NCBI GenBank assembly: GCA_937902905.1
Contig: CALELW010000283.1
Coordinates: forward strand, 1 to 9,577
From: an uncultured Clostridium sp.
GTDB lineage: Bacteria; Bacillota; Clostridia; Lachnospirales; Lachnospiraceae
Reading direction: 5' to 3'
DNA length: 9,577 nt
Below, piece by piece: positions 1 to 5,836 of this stretch (position 1 is the first letter of the stretch; every line of letters begins with the position of its first letter). The position numbers and the translations under genes are program-made. Below the pieces are notes generated by a model. The model searched no databases and was not told where the DNA came from. It saw only the letters and a list, made by a program, of their open reading frames with translations.

Positions 1-1
1 A

Positions 2-13
2 ACTACCGGTAGT
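2..13. repeat. 12-bp perfect palindrome at window edge
   Basis: ACTACCGGTAGT, 49 bases past the M56 stop. As RNA it gives only a 4-bp stem with a CCGG loop, so it could be part of a terminator cut by the window edge or an operator for a neighbouring gene. Function not established. Confidence 0.25.
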
Positions 14-61
14 GTTTTTGTATGATTTTGTCGAAAACTTACATTTTTTCTGCAAGCTTTA

Positions 62-1894
62 TCACGCCCCTCTTTTTATCTTCTCCGAATACCCATAATA
101 TCCGCGCCCGCTCTTTTGATATTCCTTCACATCAAATTTCTGTGCGGCATCCAAAATCTCTTTCATTTTTTCTTCCCGCTCTTTATCGGTCTTGCCGGGG
201 ATGAAAGAATCAAGCGAATAACTCATTTTTTTGTAATCAATATCCGAAACCTTTCCATGGAAAAGTTCCTTGTAAATACTGGCTCCGGAAATAAATCCAT
301 TTAAGTATGTCGGATGAACTTCATCCATTGACTGAATATCATAGTGCTTGAGTATCTTCCTCTGAACAAGATCATCACACAAATCGCCACCCGGTGTAAA
401 TCCGGCAAGCGGTTTTGAAAAATCATTTTTAAACTTGCAGTAATTTCTATATCTCGTGTAAATGGTTCCAAGCGAATAAATTTTCGCGTCTTTGCGGCAT
501 TTATCAGAAAGAGTAGAAACCATCATTGCCTCATAATCGTGAAGTGGCTGGATAAGAATTACATCTGCTGTCAGATATGCCGTTTCCGGCAAATCCTTTT
601 GAAAATCATTCAAATGGTCCATTACCATGTAACCGCTTCCCGTATTTGTGTAATGAATCACCGGCTCTTTTTTCTGGTCACAGATATCCTGAAAATAGGT
701 ATCCAGATTTCCATCTTCAATCAAACTATTCCCAATAAACCAGACAATCGTTCCCTTCCCTTTCGTATTGACCTCTTTTAATTTGGGACATCTTTTGAAA
801 ATGTCATCGGATTTGAGAGCCATTTTATTTCCAATTGTAATCTCCTCGCAGTCCGGCAAGTTAAAAAATGCCATAGAGCCAATTGTTTCTACCGAGGCGG
901 GAATCGTAATTTTTTTCACATTACAATTCTTAAATGCCCCTGTCCGAATTTCGTTGACTGTTTTTCCCTCTATCTTCTCTGGCACAGAAACTACATCTTC
1001 CTTGCCAATATAGGATTTAACGCGAATCTTATTCTTAACAACATCATATTGAAAAGGGACGTTTGCTTCTGACCACGGCTTTACCTTCCACTGCTCTCTT
1101 TGCACTAAGCAAATGGACTGTTTCTTTTTACATCCTTTTTTGTCTTCTGTCACAACCTGATGCAAAACCTCTTCCGAATTCTCACTCGTTTTGTTAAGGG
1201 AAACAATTTTTCCGTATTCTTCTTTTGCAATTCCCATGCGATTAATTGTCCGCTCGTCGCACGCCATCTCACAGTCCCTTTTTGATAATACGGCTGCCAG
1301 CCAGGCAATCGGACTAAAAAAGAAGACCGCTGTCAAAAGCATTCGAACTTTTCCAAAAAACAAATCCCCAGAATCCAAATGACTGGTTTCATGTTTGATA
1401 ACCGTCTGAAAAACTTCCAAATCATCTGCCGCCTTCCGTCCTACATAAATCGCTTTTTCGCCATGTATTTTAAATGCACAGGACGAAGCAATATCATTTA
1501 CGAGATAAACAGGGCAAGCTGCCGTATCCTGCGGAAGTTTTTCTCTTTCTTCATATAATTTCTTTTCAAAGCGAAAATTTACGAACCACTGCCAAATAAG
1601 TACAAGTCCACTTCCCACCGCCCACATAACCATAAGCCAGCCCGGAATACGGATAGCGGAAGCGTCAAACCGGGCAAAGGAAACCTGTGGCAGTATACCT
1701 AGTATTTTCCCAAGCAAATTTACCAAAACAGTCTGCTTTCCTGCTCCAAATAACAACCCAAACGGCAAAAAACGAAGCGGGATAAATAACCACAGAGTGT
1801 AACGCATTTTTGCGGAAAGAAAGGAGCCAAACAAAGCCCGTAATAAAATCAGAAAAAGCATCAAAAGATGACATTCCAATATAAATTCAAACAT
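62..1894 (-). CDS. M56 (BlaR1/MecR1-type) membrane metallopeptidase fused to BspA-like repeat and SGNH-hydrolase domain
   Basis: Likely a membrane sensor-protease that inactivates the BlaI-type repressor encoded just upstream. Residues 1-110 hold three hydrophobic segments (about 3-22, 33-50, 85-106). The zinc motif HETSH is at 168-172, followed by a hydrophobic stretch (184-204) and the M56 signature CEMACDE (208-214), whose E209 is the expected third zinc ligand. Residues about 280-355 match the BspA-type leucine-rich repeat pattern (GAF at 319-321, ITIPASVETIG at 329-339). Residues about 382-545 look like an SGNH/GDSL hydrolase: GNS at 388-390 (nucleophile S390), a Gly-rich NTGSG block (417-421) and DEVH (524-527) supplying Asp and His. 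The block III Asn appears to be replaced (IQP, 448-450). Classical BlaR1 ends in a penicillin-binding domain; none is present. The ATG overlaps the repressor stop by one base, with GAGGGG 8 bases upstream. The M56 call is firm; the hydrolase activity and the ligand are inference. Confidence 0.87.
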   Translation of the reverse strand: MFEFILECHLLMLFLILLRALFGSFLSAKMRYTLWLFIPLRFLPFGLLFGAGKQTVLVNLLGKILGILPQVSFARFDASAIRIPGWLMVMWAVGSGLVLIWQWFVNFRFEKKLYEEREKLPQDTAACPVYLVNDIASSCAFKIHGEKAIYVGRKAADDLEVFQTVIKHETSHLDSGDLFFGKVRMLLTAVFFFSPIAWLAAVLSKRDCEMACDERTINRMGIAKEEYGKIVSLNKTSENSEEVLHQVVTEDKKGCKKKQSICLVQREQWKVKPWSEANVPFQYDVVKNKIRVKSYIGKEDVVSVPEKIEGKTVNEIRTGAFKNCNVKKITIPASVETIGSMAFFNLPDCEEITIGNKMALKSDDIFKRCPKLKEVNTKGKGTIVWFIGNSLIEDGNLDTYFQDICDQKKEPVIHYTNTGSGYMVMDHLNDFQKDLPETAYLTADVILIQPLHDYEAMMVSTLSDKCRKDAKIYSLGTIYTRYRNYCKFKNDFSKPLAGFTPGGDLCDDLVQRKILKHYDIQSMDEVHPTYLNGFISGASIYKELFHGKVSDIDYKKMSYSLDSFIPGKTDKEREEKMKEILDAAQKFDVKEYQKSGRGYYGYSEKIKRGA

Positions 1895-2274
1895 TATTCT
1901 TTCCCCTCTCTTGCTTCATCTAACATACGATATAACTCATCCAAATCTTCTTTCTTAACCGCCTTGCTGCTAAGAAAAGAATTGACCATTAACCGTAAAC
2001 TGCCCTGACAAACACGCTCAAAAAACTGCTCCGTCTCCTGCTTTACCGTTTCTTTTTGTGAAATTAACGGATAATACTCTTTGGCGCGGCCATTTCTCTC
2101 AAATGACACTGCTCCCTTTTTCTCCATCCGGTTCAAAAGCGTTATCACCGTGTGTTTATCCCACGCCTTCTTTTCACTTAACGCAATAACAATTTCGCTG
2201 ATTTTTTGATTCGGTTTGTTCCACAGACAATTCATAATCTCCCATTCTGCATCCGATAAATGAATTTCCCCCAT
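1894..2274 (-). CDS. BlaI/MecI/CopY-family transcriptional repressor
   Basis: A 126-residue winged-helix repressor of the BlaI/MecI/CopY family, which binds promoters as a dimer and is inactivated when a partner M56 protease is triggered. The family opening is clear (LSDAEWEIMNCLW, 6-18), with the recognition helix around 40-54 (KHTVITLLNRMEKKG) and a helical dimerisation region from about 72 to the end. VNSF (97-100) lies where characterised BlaI proteins are cut next to an Asn-Phe bond. The exact site here is unproven. The frame is open to an ATG at 2349, but that ATG lies on the -35 box. The start at 2274 has AAAGGAG seven bases upstream and gives the normal family length. It is first in an operon with the M56 gene (TAATG overlap) and probably represses its own promoter. 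The signal it answers to is unknown. Confidence 0.93.
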   Translation of the reverse strand: MGEIHLSDAEWEIMNCLWNKPNQKISEIVIALSEKKAWDKHTVITLLNRMEKKGAVSFERNGRAKEYYPLISQKETVKQETEQFFERVCQGSLRLMVNSFLSSKAVKKEDLDELYRMLDEAREGKE

Positions 2275-2281
2275 AAGTAAT

Positions 2282-2288
2282 CTCCTTT
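2282..2288 (-). promoter_or_regulatory. Shine-Dalgarno site deciding the repressor start
   Basis: AAAGGAG on the minus strand, 7 bases before the ATG at 2274. It fixes the start of the BlaI-type gene and excludes the longer in-frame ATG at 2349. Confidence 0.85.
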
Positions 2289-2294
2289 CCTTTT

Positions 2295-2346
2295 GGTAAT
2301 CATTTGTATACCTTTTCTCTATAGTAATCGATAGGTAAACATTTGT
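2295..2346 (-). promoter_or_regulatory. Pair of direct repeats, probable repressor operators
   Basis: Minus-strand ACAAATGTTTACC (2334-2346) and ACAAATGATTACC (2295-2307) match at 12 of 13 bases and start 39 bp apart. Each contains a near match to the BlaI/MecI/CopY core TACAnnTGTA: GACAAATGTT (2338-2347) and TACAAATGAT (2299-2308), both 8 of 10 positions counting the two free ones. One copy overlaps the -35 box and the other lies just after the expected transcription start. This placement suits autorepression. Binding is inferred from the family, not shown. Confidence 0.6.
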
Positions 2347-2349
2347 CAA
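2321..2349 (-). promoter_or_regulatory. Sigma-A promoter of the BlaI-M56 operon
   Basis: On the minus strand, TTGACA (2344-2349, perfect consensus), a 17-bp spacer, then TACTAT (2321-2326). Transcription should begin near 2314, leaving a leader of about 40 bases before the ATG at 2274. Two direct repeats with BlaI-like cores flank the -10 box. Confidence 0.82.
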
Positions 2350-2434
2350 CCAAGAATCAAATAATTTTAATCACTTTATTTTTTTCCGAAGTTAGCCGAT
2401 ACATAATTGGATTATTATAAAGAGGTATTACACT

Positions 2435-3487
2435 ATGCAAATTTTTTATCAATATACAATTGGACAAATTAATTTTGAAACACTTGGCTTACTTTTCAGC
2501 CTGATGGGTGTTGTCGCCGGTATAACCAAGTTAGGTTATATTGACAATTTCACAACATTTTTCTTAAATAAAACAGGTAACACATCTAAACTTGCTCTCT
2601 TTCTTATTGGCGCATGTTTTTTTCTTAGTATGCTTTTAACAAATGACGTTGCACTCATCGTGCTCGTTCCTTTTTCCATTGGCATTCTAAACCGATTAAA
2701 CCGCAATGATTTGTTAATTAAACTTCTTGTGTTAGAAACAATTGCAGCCAATATGGGCAGTATGATGACGCCAATCGGTAACCCACAAAATGTTTATTTA
2801 TTCCAAAATTATCAAATGACACTTGGCTCTTTTTACGCTGCCATACTTCCTTACGGAATCGTCGCCTTTCTTTTTTTACTGGCTCTCATTTTTTTTAATT
2901 TTAAAAAGGAAAAAATAGCAATAACAGTCGATGAAGAAAATAGCTTTTCAAAATCTCTTAAGTACAAAAGATTTTGGAGCCTTGTTTTTATTTTATTATT
3001 TATTTTGTGCCTTTTGAACATCCTTCGAATTGTTCCCCATTATGTGACCTTTATTCTAGTTCTTGCCAGCCTTTTTCTTTTCGACAAAAAAACATTTCGA
3101 ACTATTAACTTTAACTTATTAATCAAATTTGTCTGCCTTTTTATCCTTGTTGGGGATATTGCACAGATTCCATGGATAAACAGTTTTTTATCCCACATTA
3201 TTTCCGGAAGGGAAATTGGTGGCGGCATCCTCGTCAGCCAGATTGTAAGCAACGTTCCTGCCGCCATCTTGTTATCTAAATTTACCCAAAATAGTACCGC
3301 CCTTTTAATCGGTGTAAATATTGGCGGCTTAGGAACTTTAATTGCTTCTATGGCAAGTATGATTTCTCTTGAATACTACAAAAAAACCACCGTTGCAAAT
3401 TCAAAAAAATATATTGCATGTTTTACAAAATATAATTTGATTTTCCTTGTCCTTGAACTTGTCACCGCACAGTTGGCAGGCTGCTGA
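2435..3487 (+). CDS. Ion-transporter-superfamily permease (SLC13/ArsB/CitM type anion permease)
   Basis: A polytopic inner-membrane permease of the ion transporter superfamily, probably moving a carboxylate or inorganic anion by a secondary mechanism. The family half-repeat motifs are clear: NDVALIVLVPF (70-80), NMGSMMTPIGNPQN (106-119), SNVPAAILL (272-280) and GVNIGGLGTLIAS (293-305). About nine to ten hydrophobic segments fill the 350 residues. The protein starts almost directly at the segment INFETLGLLFSLM, whereas relatives usually have one or more extra helices before it. Upstream, the frame meets a TAG at 2393 with no start codon between, so the short N-terminus is not a start-choice artefact. 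AAGAGG lies about nine bases before the ATG. The 3' end overlaps the convergent DUF3892 gene by 26 bases. Substrate cannot be told from sequence. It is divergent from the BlaI operon, but no shared regulation is visible. Confidence 0.83.
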   Translation: MQIFYQYTIGQINFETLGLLFSLMGVVAGITKLGYIDNFTTFFLNKTGNTSKLALFLIGACFFLSMLLTNDVALIVLVPFSIGILNRLNRNDLLIKLLVLETIAANMGSMMTPIGNPQNVYLFQNYQMTLGSFYAAILPYGIVAFLFLLALIFFNFKKEKIAITVDEENSFSKSLKYKRFWSLVFILLFILCLLNILRIVPHYVTFILVLASLFLFDKKTFRTINFNLLIKFVCLFILVGDIAQIPWINSFLSHIISGREIGGGILVSQIVSNVPAAILLSKFTQNSTALLIGVNIGGLGTLIASMASMISLEYYKKTTVANSKKYIACFTKYNLIFLVLELVTAQLAGC

Positions 3488-3755
3488 GATTATTCGTCTC
3501 CTTTCCGTCCGGAAGTGCCTTTAAATACTCTGTATCACCACGGTGCGCTACGCCCACGCCCTGAATGTCGCCTGCTTTTGCCATAGCGACTCCTTCGCTC
3601 TTACTTACCATTTGTCCATCTGAAAGCTTATAGCCGGTTACTTTGCCCTGCGCTTTCACAAGTCCAACAATTTTTTTTGCATTCTCTGACGGCTGTGGGA
3701 TTTCATCCAGTGCAGCCATCGGAAGAGCACTTTTAAAGTTATCCTTTTGATTCAT
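3462..3755 (-). CDS. DUF3892 domain small protein
   Basis: A 97-residue soluble protein. From about residue 30 it matches the DUF3892 pattern: a VTGYKLSDGQMVS strand pair (39-51), a short helix with AKAGDIQGVGVA (60-71), then the conserved tail TEYLKALPDG followed by NNLSSLPTV (88-96). The function of this family is not known; it is common in Firmicutes as a small stand-alone protein. GGAGG is eight bases before the ATG. It is transcribed against the permease gene and shares 26 bases of 3' end with it, and it is divergent from the DUF2007 gene across a 124-bp gap. No convincing promoter was found for it in that gap. Confidence 0.8.
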   Translation of the reverse strand: MNQKDNFKSALPMAALDEIPQPSENAKKIVGLVKAQGKVTGYKLSDGQMVSKSEGVAMAKAGDIQGVGVAHRGDTEYLKALPDGKETNNLSSLPTVR

Positions 3756-3818
3756 TTTGCTGTCCTCCGTTTTTATTTTTAGATTGCCCAGTTTTTTGTG
3801 TTCTTATAAATAAAACGG

Positions 3819-3847
3819 TTGTCATTATTTTACTTTTTATGTATAAT
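3819..3847 (+). promoter_or_regulatory. Sigma-A promoter of the DUF2007 gene
   Basis: TTGTCA (3819-3824), 17-bp spacer, TATAAT (3842-3847, perfect). The start point would be near 3854, giving a leader of about 26 bases that holds the GGGGAGG ribosome binding site at 3864-3870. Confidence 0.82.
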
Positions 3848-3879
3848 GAAGATATAAAAAAAAGGGGAGGTAGACAGTT

Positions 3880-4182
3880 ATGACTAAAATTTATCTTGCA
3901 GAAAACTTTTTAGAAGCAGACCAGATTATTTCCGAACTCGAAGCCAATCACATTTTTGCTAAAAAACATGAAATCATCGAAACATCCATCACAGCCCGTG
4001 CAACAAAACCAGTATTTGAAATTTATGTCGATGAAAAAAATGTGGAAAAAGCCGTTGAAATAATCAAACAAATGTCTCTTTCGGACAGCAGCGTCAAAGG
4101 CCGCCAGATGGGACACCGCATAGCCGCACTTATCATGGTAGGTGTTGTTGCAGTCGGCATTTGTTTATCTATTATTTTATAA
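3880..4182 (+). CDS. DUF2007 domain protein with C-terminal membrane anchor
   Basis: A 100-residue protein. Residues 1-67 fit the DUF2007 fold, annotated in databases as a putative signal-transducing protein: an opening strand KIYLAENFLEADQIISELEANHIFAKK, a middle section ending in a strand FEIYVDEKN (50-58), then a helix EKAVEIIKQM. Residues about 81-100 form one hydrophobic helix (AALIMVGVVAVGICLSIIL), so the small domain is probably tethered to the membrane with its N-terminus in the cytoplasm. The role is unknown. The ATG has GGGGAGG nine bases upstream and a near-consensus promoter. It is monocistronic, bounded by a hairpin terminator shared with the convergent ddh gene. Confidence 0.78.
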   Translation: MTKIYLAENFLEADQIISELEANHIFAKKHEIIETSITARATKPVFEIYVDEKNVEKAVEIIKQMSLSDSSVKGRQMGHRIAALIMVGVVAVGICLSIIL

Positions 4183-4187
4183 AATCA

Positions 4188-4218
4188 ACCCCCGGATTCT
4201 TATCATGAAACCGGGGGT
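4188..4218. terminator. Intrinsic terminator hairpin between convergent genes
   Basis: An 8-bp GC-rich stem (ACCCCCGG at 4188-4195 with CCGGGGGT at 4211-4218). The 15-base loop can pair further through TTC/GAA. It lies six bases after the DUF2007 stop and 36 bases past the ddh stop. Sequences after the stem are T-rich but interrupted on both strands, so it may act in both directions. Confidence 0.75.
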
Positions 4219-4253
4219 AATTATTATGATTAATTTCTAGCAATACACATTTT

Positions 4254-5234
4254 TTACAACAGATTTTTGCGAAGTTCTGCTCCATCTTTGGCACTTAAAT
4301 AAGCCGGAGCAATATCGAATACTGTCTTGCATCCGTTCTGTCCTTCTTTGTACAGACGATATGCTGCCCGCGCATAAGCCACGATAACGCAGGAAGTAAA
4401 TTCCGGATTTGAATCAAGTTTCAAGCTATATTCAATTACATGACTATTTTCCTGATTCCAGCCCGTTTTTCCGGAACGAATTACAAATCCTCCATGCGGA
4501 ATACCACTGTGGTTTGCTTTCAATTCTTCCTCACTGATAAAGTGAACCGTCGTGTCATAATCTGAGAAATAATTCGGCATATTTTTAATAGTTTCCTCTA
4601 CCTTTGCGGCATCCGCACCATCCTCTAATACAACAAAACACTCTCTGGTATGTTTCTGTCTGGTTGTAAGTTCTGGGTTTTCACCATTTCTTACAGCCTC
4701 CAATGCAGCCTCTACCGGAATTGTATACTGTTTGCCGTCTTTTACACCTTCCACGCGGCGGATGGCATCCGAATGTCCCTGACTAACTCCTTTGCCCCAG
4801 AATGTGTAATCACGTCCCTCCGGCAAAATGGCATTCGCATACATACGATTCAAAGAAAACATTCCCGGATCCCAGCCCACGGAAATAATACCAACATGTC
4901 CGCTTTCTTTTGCAGACTTATCAACATTTTCAAAATGCTCTGGGATTCTTGCATGTGTATCAAAACTGTCTACGACATTAAACATCTTTGCATATTTTGG
5001 TGTCTGCTCCGGCAAATCCGTAGCACTGCCGCCGCAGAGAATCATAACATCAATCTTATCCTTCCACTGCTCTACATCATCAACAGAACAAACGGCTGCT
5101 CCCTCTGTCAAAATGGATACTGTTTCTGGCGCACGTCTCGTAAATACCGCAGCAAGCTCCATATCCGGATTCTGCTTAATTGCACATTCCACGCCTCGTC
5201 CAAGGTTACCATATCCTAAAATACCAATTTTCAT
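4254..5234 (-). CDS. ddh: meso-Diaminopimelate D-dehydrogenase (EC 1.4.1.16)
   Basis: NADPH-dependent enzyme that reductively aminates L-2-amino-6-oxopimelate (tetrahydrodipicolinate form) directly to meso-diaminopimelate. This is the one-step branch of the lysine pathway and feeds peptidoglycan cross-linking. At 326 residues it is full family length. The N-terminal Rossmann loop is GYGNLG (7-12). The substrate-binding regions conserved in the family are present: DSFDTHARIPEHF (89-101), SVGWDPGMFSLNR (118-130), WGKGVSQGHSDAIRR (146-160), HTRECF (195-200), IPHGGF (245-250) and SNPEFT (275-280). The ATG has GGAGG ten bases upstream and a near-consensus promoter. It is cytoplasmic. It lies downstream of the Nudix gene on the same strand with no GC-rich terminator between, so readthrough from the defence-like cassette is possible in addition to its own promoter. 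Confidence 0.96.
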   Translation of the reverse strand: MKIGILGYGNLGRGVECAIKQNPDMELAAVFTRRAPETVSILTEGAAVCSVDDVEQWKDKIDVMILCGGSATDLPEQTPKYAKMFNVVDSFDTHARIPEHFENVDKSAKESGHVGIISVGWDPGMFSLNRMYANAILPEGRDYTFWGKGVSQGHSDAIRRVEGVKDGKQYTIPVEAALEAVRNGENPELTTRQKHTRECFVVLEDGADAAKVEETIKNMPNYFSDYDTTVHFISEEELKANHSGIPHGGFVIRSGKTGWNQENSHVIEYSLKLDSNPEFTSCVIVAYARAAYRLYKEGQNGCKTVFDIAPAYLSAKDGAELRKNLL

Positions 5235-5274
5235 GTTTCTTAGTCCTCCTATTCCGTAATTAAATTACAAATCT

Positions 5275-5303
5275 ATTTTACTTTTTTCACAAAAAAGCGT
5301 CAA
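5275..5303 (-). promoter_or_regulatory. Sigma-A promoter of ddh with palindromic spacer
   Basis: Minus-strand TTGACG (5298-5303), a 17-bp spacer (5281-5297), TAAAAT (5275-5280). The spacer is itself a perfect inverted repeat, CTTTTTT-N3-AAAAAAG in plus-strand reading, filling exactly the space between the two boxes. The leader to the ATG is about 34 bases, too short for a lysine riboswitch. Confidence 0.78.
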
Positions 5304-5330
5304 CCGGAAAATTAGAGGCAAAAAAATAAT

Positions 5331-5813
5331 TTACCTTCTCTCATCCGTGCACATATGCTTTACAAAGCCGCATGGCTGTTTTAATTCCGTCCGGAAAAAT
5401 TCAGGATAAATTTTCTCATCACCATCCATCGTCAGCCACACCAATCGTTCTTTGTGATTGCTCCCCGTAAAACTCTCGCAAACCGGCGAAAAATCTTCTG
5501 GCATTTTCATATAAAAATAGAACGAAATTTCATAAACTAATTGACTCTCTCTGCCCGGCTCGTCCAGATAAAAATAATTTTCATGAACAAATCCCAATCT
5601 GTCAACTTCCATCTGTGTCCCCGTTTCCTCAAGCACTTCCCGCACAATTGCCTCTTGCGCTGTCTCTCCAAATTTTACACGGCCGCCAACGGAATATAGA
5701 AAAGGATCTTTGTCATTTTCCATCATTAGAAATTCATTTCCTCTGCAAATAATTGCACCAACTCGAATGTTAAGTAAGCCATCATCAATTGGTACTGTAC
5801 AATCTGAACCCAT
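5331..5813 (-). CDS. Nudix hydrolase
   Basis: A 160-residue hydrolase that should cleave a nucleoside diphosphate linked to another group, using divalent metal. The Nudix box is complete: G44-x5-E50-x7-R58-E59-V60-x-E62-E63-x-G65, with Thr at the final hydrophobic position. Upstream strands (LLNIRVGAIICRGNEFLMM) and the downstream REXE-containing helix match a single-domain Nudix fold; no accessory domain is present. Substrate cannot be predicted. AAAGGAG is six bases before the ATG. It begins only 23 bases after the stop of the TOPRIM-like gene, with no room for a terminator or promoter, so co-transcription with the ATPase and TOPRIM-like genes is likely. It could be an unrelated housekeeping enzyme caught behind the cassette, or a nucleotide-processing partner. 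Confidence 0.92.
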   Translation of the reverse strand: MGSDCTVPIDDGLLNIRVGAIICRGNEFLMMENDKDPFLYSVGGRVKFGETAQEAIVREVLEETGTQMEVDRLGFVHENYFYLDEPGRESQLVYEISFYFYMKMPEDFSPVCESFTGSNHKERLVWLTMDGDEKIYPEFFRTELKQPCGFVKHMCTDERR

Positions 5814-5836
5814 TTTATTCTCCTTTTGTTTACTAC

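Noticed and set aside
1665..1874. Minus-strand 69-codon frame inside the M56 gene
   Set aside because: It is an alternate frame of the membrane-helix coding region; the M56 frame explains the sequence fully.
3040..3267. Minus-strand 75-codon frame within the permease
   Set aside because: Antisense shadow of conserved permease sequence, without ribosome binding site.
3488..3500. Terminator for the permease just past its stop (TTCCG/CGGAA pairing near 3498-3509)
   Set aside because: Only five base pairs with a two-base loop, lies inside the DUF3892 coding region, and has no T tract.
4650..5259. Long plus-strand open frames opposite ddh (189 and 143 codons)
   Set aside because: They lie wholly antisense to a full-length, strongly recognised ddh gene, have no ribosome binding site and encode no recognisable motif.
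5235..5274. Lysine riboswitch before ddh
   Set aside because: The leader from the predicted start is only about 34 bases, far too short for the aptamer.
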